The position numbers and the translations under genes were made by a program. From Saccharum officinarum (taxonomy: Eukaryota > Streptophyta > Magnoliopsida > Poales > Poaceae), in the NCBI GenBank assembly GCA_020631735.1, contig CM036160.1, forward strand, positions 124,001 through 188,000: DNA of 64,000 nt, given 5' to 3'. Positions 45,701 through 56,900 of this stretch are shown here, in pieces (the stretch's first letter is position 1; every line of letters starts with the position of its first letter). Below the pieces are notes generated by a model. That model ran no database searches and was not told the DNA's origin. It saw nothing but the letters and a program-made list of their open reading frames with translations.

Positions 45701-46139
45701 CCGGCTGCTCCTCCTCTTCCGCCTGCGCGACGTGGGCCTGGCCGCGTCGTGGCTGTCGACAATCCTTGGCCCAATGACCAAGCTTGCCGCAGTTATAGCA
45801 AGGGTCGCCTCGTGCTGGCTTTTGCTTGCCAGCGGCGCCGCCCTGGGCGCCTCCACGATCATCACCCTCGGCACGTCCTCGCGCCCCTGCCTGGGCGTCT
45901 TTGCGCGGCTTGCCACGCTTGCCACGCTTGCGGCCGCCTGTCGTGGAAGAAGGCTCCCCCTTCTTCCTGTCACCTTGGCCGGCAGCCCACTGCTCCCGAG
46001 TGAGGAGGAGCTTTCCGCCAATGGTGACGGGTCCCGAGAGGCGCTGTGGCTCATCGCCGTCAACGACCTTGAGGCGGCCCAACGCCTCCTCGATCGTCAT
46101 CGTGGAGAGGTCCAGCAGAGACTCGATTGAGCGAGCCAT
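42708..46139 (-). CDS. Polyprotein of the second copia, with a hidden out-of-frame segment in RT
   Basis: A 1143-codon open frame: gag tail, zinc knuckle CYNCGKLGHWAKDC, protease WCLDTGATHHMT, integrase (HERFGHLNFEAL, CDTCVLTKLRRLPF, VHGDLCGPV, RTDNGGEF), a proline/serine-rich linker, and RT (HMDVKSAFLNGDLKEEVYVQ ... GIYVDDLVITG). Between about 43465 and 43310 the open frame is not the RT frame: the expected LYGLRQAPRAWN motif lies in the next frame, and about nine residues before it are missing. The two shifts compensate, so the ORF stays open but RT must be dead. The frame ends at a nonsense TAG (42710-42708). Confidence 0.9.
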   Translation of the reverse strand: MARSIESLLDLSTMTIEEALGRLKVVDGDEPQRLSGPVTIGGKLLLTREQWAAGQGDRKKGEPSSTTGGRKRGKRGKPRKDAQAGARGRAEGDDRGGAQGGAAGKQKPARGDPCYNCGKLGHWAKDCRQPRRGQAHVAQAEEEEQPALFIAHASIELPPAAPAATALLHLDEPKAHALLDDSSGNDKADGWCLDTGATHHMTGRREFFTELNPSVRGTVKFGDASAVEIKGVGSVVFVAKTSEHRLLTGVYYIPALRNSIISLGQLDESGSRVEIEHGVLRIWDHRHRLLVKVNRSNRLYVLHAQVAQPLCLAARRDDDAWRWHERFGHLNFEALRQLGSKDMVRGMPHVDHVEQFCDTCVLTKLRRLPFPRQASFRAKEKLELVHGDLCGPVTPATPGGRRYFLLLVDDMSRYMWAVLLDAKAAAADAIKRLQAAAEAECGRKLRVLRTDNGGEFTAAEFAAYCADEGIHRHFSAPYTPQQNGVVERRNQTVVATARALLKQRGMPAIYWGEAVMTAVHLLNRSPTKALDGKTPYEAWHGRKPAVSHLRVFGCLAFVKELNHVGKLDDRSTPGVFIGYAEGAKAYRVLDPATRRVRITRDVAFDEGRSWTWGKMVDDDSTPTTSDFVVDYVHFKEAGGASSSSSPSSPTPPPCSPPPPASPSPPSPPAPASPQAPASPPPAPPATPRSPTPDPTSSGSAPAASAHDEQRTVEFATPLSNDEDRIDAYHGGEPLRYRTVDNLLGEQPVPGLAQHDFEAELHLAQDDGEPRSFAEAERDAAWRAAMQMEMDAVERNKTWELADLPAGHHAISLKWVFKLKKDETGEVIKHKARLVARGFVQQEGIDFDDAFAPVARMESVRLLLALAAQEGWRVHHMDVKSAFLNGDLKEEVYVQGGQGASPAQGPLWLATGTEGVECQAGFHAEGDGLRAKPTRGGHLPAGSGGKALLVGIYVDDLVITGTKEVEIEAFKEKMRATFQMSDLGPLSFYLGIEVHQDSSGTSLRQTAYVKRIVELGGLTDCNPAHTPMEERLRLSRESTEEEVDATQYRRIVGSLRYLVHTRPDLAFAVGYVSRFMQRPTAEHQQAVKRILRYVAGTSDYGLHYPRCPGAAHFIGYSDSDHAGDIDTSKSTSGTLFFLGKCPIS

Positions 46140-47230
46140 CTGCTTGTACTTCTCGGGACGCAGCGGAAGAGCTTCTCAACAGCTCTCTCCTCGCCGTAGG
46201 TGTCGTCGCCGAACTGCACCAACTTCTGCAACAGAGTGTTGAGACGGAGAGCAAAGTCATCAACGTCCTCACCTGGCTTGAAGGCCAGGTTCTCCCACTC
46301 CTTGCGAAGTGCTTGCAGTGTGGACTTGCGGGCGCGGTCGCTGCCGATGCGTGCTGCAGCGATGACGTCCCAAGCCTCCTTGGCAGTCCGCTTGCTGGTA
46401 AGCGAAAACTGCATCTCGGACGGGACTGCAGCAATGAGAGCATCCAGCGCCCGTCGATCTTGGTCGTAGTCGACGTCGCCGTACCGGACTGCATCCCACA
46501 TATGCCGCACCTGGAGCTTCACCCTCATCACCGCAGCCCACTCAACGTAGTTGGTCTTGGTGAGGGTAGGCCACCCGCCTCCGGGGCCGACGTCCCTGAC
46601 GACAGCCTGGTACTCGTGGTGACCACGGTACCGAACTGGGGAGAGAGAGCCGCGCTGCCTGTGAAGGCCGCGCTCTCCGTCGACCCGTCCGCCGACAGCC
46701 TGGTACTCGTGGTGACCACGGTACCGAACCGGGGAGAGAGAGCCGCGCTGCCTGTGAAGGCCGCGCTCTCCGTCGACCCGTCCGCCGCCGCCATGCGCGC
46801 CTCCTCCAGGAGCGCCACCGCCGTGCGCGCCTCCTTCAGGAGCGCCGCCGGCGTGTCTGCGCCTGTCTGGGCTGCCGCCGCGCTCGTGGGCGTGCACGGC
46901 TGCCCACTGCGCCGCTCGCCCTCGCGATGCCTCCCTCTCCAGCAGCTCGAGGTCCGCGTCGGCGCTATCATCAGCAGCGATGGAGCTGCTGTTGCTGCCG
47001 CGTAGAACCTCGACCTCCGCTGCTGCTGCACGCGCTGCATCTGCCGCCGCCGCTGCTTCCACCTCCGCTCTAGCTGCTGCTAGCTCCGCTGCTGCCAGCC
47101 TCGATGCCCTTGCCGCTGCTGCAGAGGCGTCTGCTGCCGCTTGCTCGCGCTTCTCTGCCGCGGCGAGGTCGGCCTCCTGCCGACGCCGCGCGCTCGAGGC
47201 GACCGAGCCCTGAGACTGGCCTGCGGACAT
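46097..47230 (-). CDS. Gag of the second copia, with 93-bp internal duplication
   Basis: The ORF starts MSAGQSQGSVASSA, then Ala-rich coiled-coil-like text, Gly-rich repeats, and the copia gag domain (LTKTNYVEWAAVMRVKLQ, AKEAWDVIAA, FKPGEDVDDFALRLNTLL). A 31-residue unit (VDGERGLHRQRGSLSPVRYR within it) occurs twice in tandem, encoded at 46603-46788. Near 46165 one base is missing (ends LFRCVPRSTS), shifting out of the frame that continues as MARSIESLLDLS in the polyprotein ORF. Confidence 0.88.
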   Translation of the reverse strand: MSAGQSQGSVASSARRRQEADLAAAEKREQAAADASAAAARASRLAAAELAAARAEVEAAAAADAARAAAAEVEVLRGSNSSSIAADDSADADLELLEREASRGRAAQWAAVHAHERGGSPDRRRHAGGAPEGGAHGGGAPGGGAHGGGGRVDGERGLHRQRGSLSPVRYRGHHEYQAVGGRVDGERGLHRQRGSLSPVRYRGHHEYQAVVRDVGPGGGWPTLTKTNYVEWAAVMRVKLQVRHMWDAVRYGDVDYDQDRRALDALIAAVPSEMQFSLTSKRTAKEAWDVIAAARIGSDRARKSTLQALRKEWENLAFKPGEDVDDFALRLNTLLQKLVQFGDDTYGEERAVEKLFRCVPRSTSRWLAQSSLCWTSPR

Positions 47231-47377
47231 GGCGCGCTATCGAGGGGCTGCTGTGTGGAGAGCAGGGGCAGCCGGAGCTGCTGCTGCTACCGGCTGCGGT
47301 TGGGGCTGCTGCGAGGCCGGGGAAGGAGAAGAGCAGGAGATGCTCAGGCTACAGGATAGTACGGCTCTGATACCACT

Positions 47378-47762
47378 TGTTAGTCGCTGGATTCGCACTC
47401 TTGGTAGTAGCTGAATCCTTACTCTCATCGAGAGAGGATGACACTAGGAGTTGGGGCAATTTTCTGGTTTATTTCTCACACAAACTCAAACAATGCCATG
47501 CCAACCTGAGGGGTTGGGGATACATATTTATAGGCTGCTAGCCAGCCAAGCATATGCTAAGATGCTAGTCTAAGATGCTAACTACTTAGTCTAAGATGCT
47601 GTACTAGATGCCAACTGCTGTCCTAAAAGCAGATGCTGTCCTAGATGCCGTCCTAGATGCTAACTGCTGTCCTAAAAGCAGTCAAAAGATGCTGGACACA
47701 AAGATCATGTGCTGCAGCATGCAGCAGCCCTACAACCACCAGCCACAGAGACTTATCCATCA
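47378..47762 (-). repeat. 5' LTR (element sense) of the second copia
   Basis: 385 bp with a single 49-bp unit (47629-47677). Confidence 0.9.
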
Positions 47763-47767
47763 CCTTC

Positions 47768-48650
47768 GTCTTCTTCGCCGCCCGTTTTGTCAGCTGCCTT
47801 CGTCGCTTCTACTTCCTCTACCACCTGGCATCGGCGCCTCGGCCATCCTGGACGTGATGCCCTGATACAGCTCAGTCGTAGCTCCGGTCTTCCATGTACT
47901 CGAGCTCATGATGAGCAACTGTGTCATGCGTGCCAATTGGGCCGACATGTTCGTCTTCCTTTTTCTAGTTCTTCTTCCCATGCGGCCCGCATTTTTGATC
48001 TTGTACATTGCGACCTATGGACATCTCCTATTCTGAGTATTTCTGGTTATAAGTACTATCTTGTGGTTGTTGATGATTTTTCGCATTATTCGTGGACTTT
48101 TCCTCTCCGTGCGAAGTCTGATACGTTTACCACGCTCCTCCACTTCTTTACTTGGGTGTCCACACAGTTCGGCCTCACCATCAAGGCCGTCCAGTGTGAC
48201 AATGGTCGCGAGTTTGATAACTCCACCGCTCGCGATTTCTTCCTCTCTCACGGGGTTCAGCTCCGCATGTCTTGTCCATATACCTCCTCGCAGAATGGCA
48301 AGGCTGAGCGGATGATTCGTACCACCAACGACACCGTGCGTACCCTTCTCTTTCAGGCCTCTCTTCCCGCTCGCTTCTGGGTTGAGGGCATGCACACCTC
48401 CAACTACCTTCTTAACCGCCTTCCTTCCGCGGCCTGCCTCGCTCCCACTCCTCACCACGCCCTCTTCGGTATCCTACCGCGGTACGATCACCTCCGCGTA
48501 TTTGGGTGTGCGTGTTATCCCAACACCGCTGCCACTTCTTCCCACAAGCTGGACACTCGCTCCACGCTCTGTGTCTTCCTCAGGTACTCTCCGGATCACA
48601 AGGGTACCGATGCTTTGACTTTACCTCCCGACGGGTTCTCATCTCTCACC
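47768..48650 (+). pseudogene. Integrase segment of the Ale-like copia
   Basis: WHRRLGHPGRDALIQLS, CHACQLGRHVRLPF and the DDE core (FDLVHCDLW, VQCDNGREF, NGKAERMIRTTNDTVR). The frame shifts near 48600 (DHKG then YRCFD in the next frame). Confidence 0.85.
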
Positions 48651-48899
48651 ATGTGGTATTCGATGAGTCCGTCTTTCCCTTTTCCAGCACTACCACCCCT
48701 CCGGTACCTGACCCACCCTCCCTGTTTTTCACTGACCCGGTGGTCCAGCCACCTTTTTCGTGGTCTCCTGCAGGTACCGCTTCGCTGCGCGCTGGGCCGG
48801 CCCCCGGTCCCGGATCCCCAGAGGGTCCGGGCCCGTCGTCCTCGGGCGCGGCCCCACCCTCTCCGGTTGGTGCAGACCCGGGGCTTTCGTCCCCCGCTT

Positions 48900-50742
48900 C
48901 TGCCCCGGGGGGTCGTGTCGGTCGCCGACGCCGGATCCCGTCCCGGCACCTGCCCCGGCACCGTCGAGGTTCGCCGCGCCGGTACGGGTGTACCAACGCA
49001 GGCCGCGGCCGCCGCCGCTCGCGCTTCCTTCTCCACCGGGGACACCGACACCACCGCCGCAGTCCCCGCCGGCTCGTGGTGCCTCGCCGGTCTACCACCC
49101 GCCGCTACTTCACCGACACCCGCGGCATGTTCACCCGATGGTGACCAGACACGCGGCTGGCACACTGCCGCCTCGTGTCCTCGAGGCTTCGATCGGCGAC
49201 GCGGTGGTCTCTCCGGTACCCTCTTCCGTTCGCGACGCCCTGTTGGACCCTCACTGGCGCCGCGCGATGGAAGAGGAGTACGCCGCGCTACTCGCCAACC
49301 AGACGTGGGAGTTGGTGCCCCGGCCGCAGGGCGCCAATGTCGTCACCGGCAAGTGGATTTGGACCCACAAGCGCCGGGCTGACGGCTCTCTCGAGCGCTA
49401 CAAGGCTCGATGGGTCCTCCGGGGTTTCACTCAGTGCCCTGGCGTCGACTACGATGAGACTTTCAGCCCGGTGGTCAAGCCGGCCACCGTCCGTACCGTG
49501 CTATCGCTGGCACTTGCTCGGTCTTGGCCCGTCCACCAGCTGGACGTCAAGAACGCCTTCCTCCATGGCCTTCTTACCGAGACGGTGTACTGCAGTCAGC
49601 CGGCGGAGTTCGTCGACACCACCCGTCCTGACATGGTCCGCCGGCTTAACAGGTCCCTCTACGGCCTCAAGCAGGCACCTTGGGCGTGGAACCACCGGTT
49701 CACCGCTTTCTTGCTGACCTTGGGGTTCATGGAGGCCAAGTCTGATACGTCCCTGTTCGTCTACCACCATGGAGCCGACACTGCCTACTTGCTACTCTAT
49801 GTTGATGACATTGTCCTCACCGCCTCCAGTGAGCCACTTCTTCGCCGGATCATCACCGCTCTCCAGCAGGAGTTCGCGATGAAGGATCTGGGTGAGCTCC
49901 ACCACTTCCTCGGTGTCACTGTTGAGCACCGTCCTACCGGCCTCCTACTTCACCAGCGACAGTACACTCGGGACATCCTGGAGCGGGCTGGGATGACTGA
50001 CTGCAACCCATGCTCCACTCCGGTCGACACTCAGAGCAAGCTGTCTGAGGCTGAGGGACCACCGGTGGCCGATCCCACTGCGTACAGGAGTCTCGCCGGG
50101 GCCCTTCAGTACCTCACCTTCACCAGGCCGGACATCACCTATGCAGTTCAGCAGGTCTGCCTTCATATGCATGACCCCCGGGAGCCCCACCTCACGGCTC
50201 TCAAGCGCCTCCTCCGCTACCTCCAGGGCACGCTCGACTACGGCCTCTTCCTCCACCGGGACTCCTCCACCGACCTCACCGTTTACACCGACGCTGACTG
50301 GGCCGGGTGCCCGGATACTCGTCGCTCCACCTTCGGCTACGCCGTCTTCTTAGGCGGCAACCTGGTGTCTTGGTCGTCCAAGCGCCAGCCGGTGGTCTCC
50401 CGGTCCAGCGCCGAGGCGGAGTACCGCGCCGTTGCTAACGGCGTGGCGGAGGCCGCCTGGCTCAGGCAGCTGCTTGCGGAGTTGCACACTCCGCCCTCCC
50501 GGAGCACACTGATCTACTGCGACAACGTCAGTGCGGTCTACCTCTTCACCAACCCCATCCAGCACCAGCGGACGAAGCATGTGGAGATCGACCTCCATTT
50601 TGTCCGTGATCGGGTGGCCATGGGCGAAGTGCGGGTTCTTCATGTTCCGACGACCTCCCAGTTCGCGGACATCTTCACCAAAGGCCTCCCGTCCTCGACC
50701 TTCGCCGAGTTTCGCTCCAGCCTCAACATCACCGGTGGCTAG
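48900..50742 (+). CDS. Reverse transcriptase-RNase H segment of the Ale-like copia
   Basis: Reads from a proline-rich linker (HPMVTRHAAGTL) into RT: EEEYAALLANQTWELVPRP, KWIWTHKRRADGS, LDVKNAFLHGLL, LYGLKQAPWAWNHRF, YVDDIVLTA, then RNase H with DADWAGCPDTRRSTFGY and SSAEAEYRAVANG, ending FRSSLNITGG and TAG. The C-terminal motifs are intact. The upstream frame is broken. Confidence 0.9.
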
Positions 50743-50820
50743 TTGCGTCTGTGGGGGTTGTGTGTGTTCTTTCTTGTTCAGCCTTGAACTCCGCTGCGCC
50801 AGTAGTTCAGACTGCGGGGG

Positions 50821-50936
50821 TGTTGGAGTATGTGTTTAGGCCCATGAGGCTAAGGCCCATGTGGCCCATGTATGGAACCTATATAGCTACCCTTCTAGGG
50901 TTAGCCCTAATGAATACAATCACTTTTCCCCAAACA
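50821..50936 (+). repeat. 3' LTR of the Ale-like copia, ~116 bp
   Basis: Follows the purine tract ACTGCGGGGG. Starts TGTTGGAGTATG, contains CCTATATAGC, and ends near CCCCAAACA. Its 5' partner is missing at the gap. Confidence 0.65.
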
Positions 50937-52510
<1,574 letters not shown>

Positions 52511-53940
52511 CCCGTTAAACTGTAGGATGCCCTCCAGGGGCATTGCTGACTCTCCCCGAAAAGAAATGTCGTCTTATGCTTTGTGTGTTGATCTGGATTG
52601 AGTGGACGAGGTGCCATTTTTCTAATGTACGGGGTGTTTTTTTTTTTGAGAGGAATGTACGGGGTGTTTTGGTTAAAGAAACGAAGTGGTTCATCGTGGT
52701 CTTACTCTTTTCTTTTAATTGAGTGAATGAATTAAATAATTACCACACAACATTACTTGAAGTTAATATTTGCTACAGACATAAGGAATGCGATGATGCT
52801 ACAAAAATTCGTGAGACGGGGGGTCATGATGTAGCGAGAACATTCTTAAAGAACAGCACGCACACAGAAAACAAACAAAAGAATGGAGAAGACCTCACCT
52901 GAGCCTGTTGCTGCAGCCACATGGCAGGGTTTGGGGGTTGTGGGTGGGGTTTCCATGCTCGGCCTAGGGAAAAAATAAATATTATTTATTTATTTTATGA
53001 TGTCATTTCCATTTTTATCAAAAAATAATATTATTAAATCATAAAATAAATATAGAAAAAAATGAGTACTCAAGTGACATATCACATATGGGGTGGTTTT
53101 TGCACTCCCATTACACAATGTTGTAGTGAGCAATGACAAGATTGGTTGAAGGAATACCATTAAAGAAAATAAAACATAAATGAGGCACTTCTGTTTATGT
53201 GTCAAACATTTTCACGTTAATTTCATCGTATACAAGTCCCGCGTTTGTTTAATCCAATGTTTTTTTTTCGTCTGACATGAACGTGACTACGAAACCCCAA
53301 ATATTCCAACACATTCTGAGAACTGATTAACCGAACGGAGGAAGTGATTATCCAAATATTCCCAAATATTCCGAGAAACAGAAATATGTTTAAAACAAAC
53401 GAATTTGCGATGGTTCACGTGAAAAGGGACGGTTCGACGGCTTTATATCATAGTTGTGAATTCTATTCCGGTACCGGCCGGAATGTCTCGTACCGGTCCC
53501 TAAACCGGTATAGAACAGCCCCAATCCCGTACCGGGTCAAATACCAGTCAATGCCGGTCAATACCGGTCAAATACCGGTCAATACCGGTCAATACCGGAC
53601 GTGACTGCATGTATTATATTTTTCCATGTATGAACTTTGGAGTTTAAAATTTAAAATAGTGTCATATGAACTTATTGAATGATATCTTAGTTCGATAAAA
53701 ATATTAATTACGCTATAAGTTAATTTAAAATATATCTATATGTACATTTTATATATAAATTTATTTACATATTATTATTATTATTATAAAGTTCGGAATG
53801 GAACCTCGGTAGGCCGATTCGAATACCAAAACCGAATGGGGGTGCGGAATGGAATTTACAAGCCTCTCTCTTCGTCCGTCCTCCGACTCCACCGAAGGGG
53901 CTGAGAGAAAAGGAGAACCGCACCGCAGCGGGCCGGCGGA
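52511..53940. other. Intergenic region between AK6 and PARP1
   Basis: Contains the AK6 3' UTR with a 13-bp T-rich insertion flanked by a 17-bp duplication (52624-52670), AT-rich DNA (52970-53210), a CCGGTCAATA minisatellite (53534-53599), an ATT run (about 53771-53785) with a possible TATA box (TTATAAAG, about 53782-53789), and the PARP1 leader. No gene was found. Confidence 0.6.
53534..53599 (+). repeat. Short minisatellite, GGTCAA(A)TACC units
   Basis: Six to seven units of 10-12 bp (GGTCAATACC, GGTCAAATACC) in 66 bp, about 340 bp upstream of the PARP1 start. The preceding 53465-53533 has more scattered TACCGG motifs. Confidence 0.8.
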
Positions 53941-56900
53941 ATGGCGGCGCCGCCGAGGGCGTGGAAGGCGGAGTACGCCAAGTCCGGGCGGGCGTCGTGC
54001 AAGTCGTGCAAGTCCGCCATCGCCAAGGACCAGCTCCGTCTCGGCAAGATGGTTCAGGCGTCACAGTTCGACGGCTTCATGCCCGTGCGTAATCTCTCTA
54101 CCAGCTCCCCCCGCACTCTTCGCAGCCAATCTCCGTTGATAGATTAGCGAATCTTCGTTAAATCTTGGATGGGTTCCGAAGGTTAGGGTTTAGGTGCCTC
54201 GTCTGTTGTCGCGTTCTCGGGGGTTTCTGTGGGTTGGGTCTGGAATGCAGGCCGTTCTCGGTGGTTTCCGTGGGTTGTGTCTAGAATGCAGGCCATACTG
54301 GATTAGTGGTGGCCGGTTTGGGGGCATTTGCTATGACAAATCTGCAGGCCTGATGTTGTGGTAGGGATTTATCTTGATCTGTGACTGTTTAACGTGCATG
54401 GCGGTAATGCCACTTGATTTTGGTGCGTTTGATTGAACGTAGTTCCTTCTATTCTGCTGTGCTCGTGGTGCATTCGGTTGCTATAGTATCCTTTTCTCGG
54501 ATTATTTTTTTATGTTGTGAAATCTATATTTTTGTGCTTATTAAAAAACCATATAAATGCATTTAGGGGAAGGATATTGTGTGCTTTGACGTTTTCTTGT
54601 TATACATGGCACCTGCATTTCATCATGTTCTTAAACAAGGATAGTTTGTGGCTTGGTGATACTTGTGGTATAGGATGGGAGTGCACAACTATGTCTTGGT
54701 GATACTTTTGTGAACAATATCCTTTCTCTTTCTGGAACAACGGGAAATATTTTGGTTTTTTTTTTGGAACAGCAGAGTTTTTTTTTGCGAGACCCTGTTA
54801 GACGCAGACGCTCACATACACGAGTGCACACTCACCCTTATGAACGCACACACGCACACCCTACCCATATGAGCACCTCCGAAGAACTTAGTTGGACCGG
54901 CAAATTTCGAGACTGACGAAGTCACCACAGGCGCCTCGCTGTTGACGGGCACGTCGCCTACCACTGAAAGAATAGCGCCGTTAAATCCTGGAATAAATCT
55001 AGGAAAATGCAAGCACCCGTGTCAAGTCGGGGATTTGAACCTAGGTGGGCAGGTTCTACTACAAGGAACCCAACCAGTTCGCTTGGAACAATGGAGTTGT
55101 ATGATGCTTCTGCCAATTATCTCTGAAGGAACCTTATGCTCCCTGTTTTCTCCTTTCCAGATGTGGAACCATGCCAGGTGCATCTTCAGTAAGAAGAACC
55201 AGATAAAATCGTAAGTAGTTGTGTCTTTTACCTGTCAAGTAGATTTTTGGCTTAACTTTCTTAATTTATTCAGTTTCCTTTTATCTTTTGGGTATTGATC
55301 GTTGACATTTTAACTTGATTCGTAATTTGCAATCAGTGTCGATGATGTTGAAGGAATAGATGCACTTAGATGGGATGATCAAGAGAAGATAAGAAACTAT
55401 GTTGGGAGTGCCTCAGTTGCTACAAGTTCCACAGCTGCTGCTCCTGACAAATGTACTATTGAGATTGCTCCATCTGCCCGTACTTCATGTAGACGATGCA
55501 GTGAAAAGATTGCAAAAGGATCAGTAAGTATATTTTGATTAATAAATTTATATGTTATCACTTCTTGTGAAGCATCATTGTTATTGAATGGCACACTTGA
55601 GTGTTTTTTGATTGCTAAATGTTATTAAGTGTTTCTTTTGTTGTGTTCATAGTATGTTCATAAACTAACTACCCCCTTTAGGCTTTAGTGAGCAAGTGTA
55701 ATTTACATGTAGACAGGAATGCTACCTTTTGGATTTTTAGTCAAAAGCAATTGCATTGAATTTACAATCCTATATGTATACTTTTTTTGGGTGGTGGTTG
55801 GTATCATAGTTTTTGATCTTTGTTCTGTGCAATATTGGTTCTCAACTCTCAAGAATGACATATTTAATATTTAATTCCATTAATGCTGAGCATGTATGCC
55901 GTAAAACATTGCTTTTTGGCTTGACTCAATTTTTGTCAATAACAGTTTTATATGTTTGCCTAGGTCCGTCTTTCAGCTAAGCTTGAGAGTCAAGGTTCCA
56001 AGGGTATACCATGGTATCATGCCAACTGTTTCTTTGAGGTATCCCCATCTGCAACTGTTGAGAAGTTCTCAGGCTGGGATACTTTGTCAGATGAGGATAA
56101 GAGAACCGTGCTTGATCTTGTTAAAAAAGATGTCGGCAACAATGGTAAGAAAATCATGGAAATCAGATAACATCACACATCTTTTTTACTTAGTAATCTG
56201 ACTTTGTTTATTTTGCTCATCAAGAACAAACTAAGGGTTCCAAGCGCAAGAAAGGCGAAAATGATATGGATAGCTGCAAAGCCGCCAGGTTAGATGAAAG
56301 TACATCTGAAGGTACAGTGCGAAACAAAGGGCAACTTGTGGACCCATGTGGTTCCAATACTAGTTCAGCTGATGCCCAACAAAAGCTTAAAGAGCAAAGT
56401 GACACACTTTGGAAGTTAAAGGATGAACTTAAGAGCCATGTATCTGCTGCTGAATTAAGGGATATGCTTGAGGCTAATGGGCAGGATACATCTGGACCAG
56501 AGAGGCACCTATTGGACCGCTGGTAATTTGCTTTCTGTTTCCTCCTTTTCTGATAAGAAATTTGTTGGTGATGTTGTGTTTTTTTCCTTTTTCTTTAAGA
56601 ATTCGTGTCTTCGGACTGTGTTATTGACAGCTAAAGATCAATTGGCATCAAAACAAACAATACTGAAAGGATCCTTGTCATAAATGGACCTTAGTTTTCC
56701 CGAAGTAAGTAGTTACAATGATAAATGACAGATAGTACTTGTAAAGGAAGAAAACACTTGTTAACAAAGGATCACCTGAATGGAAATGTTCAAGCACCAA
56801 CTGGTCCTTGGATCTAACTTGACGGATTTGATAGATTAACACTTTAGTACAGATCTCTGTGCACATCAATCTGTTGGACCCTTCCAAGGCATGCCACATC

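Larger units (their letters stand above)
41875..47762 (-). mobile_element. Second copia element, inserted in the first, near-complete
   Basis: Target duplication CCTTC at 41870-41874 and 47763-47767. LTRs are 41875-42306 (432 bp) and 47378-47762 (385 bp), starting TGTTAGTCGCTGG and ending CTTATCCATCA on the plus strand. Primer site TGGTATCAGAGC-type on the minus strand (plus-strand GCTCTGATACCA, about 47364-47375) and purine tract TTAGGGGGAG (plus 42309-42318). Apart from one 49-bp repeat unit the LTRs differ at only a few sites, so it is young. Coding is on the minus strand in gag-protease-integrase-RT-RNase H order. Confidence 0.92.
41407..50936 (+). mobile_element. Ale-like copia element, 5'-truncated and split by a second copia
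   Basis: Left piece 41407-41874: end of gag and protease (EWIADSGATT). Right piece 47768-50936: GAG-pre-integrase and integrase (WHRRLGHPG, CHACQLGRH, VHCDLW, QCDNGREF), reverse transcriptase (LDVKNAFLHG, LYGLKQAPWAW, LLYVDDIVLTA), RNase H (TDADWAGCPDTRRS, SSAEAEYRA) and a 116-bp 3' LTR at 50821-50936. Reading-frame shifts occur near 48600 and between 48780 and 49100, while the RT-RNase H frame is long and open to the TAG at 50740. A very short LTR and this RT type suggest the Ale/Retrofit lineage. The 5' LTR is lost at the gap. Confidence 0.88.

Noticed and set aside
42234..47005. Several plus-strand frames of 100-290 codons
   Set aside because: They are antisense to the minus-strand copia gag-pol and arise from its GC-rich coding sequence.
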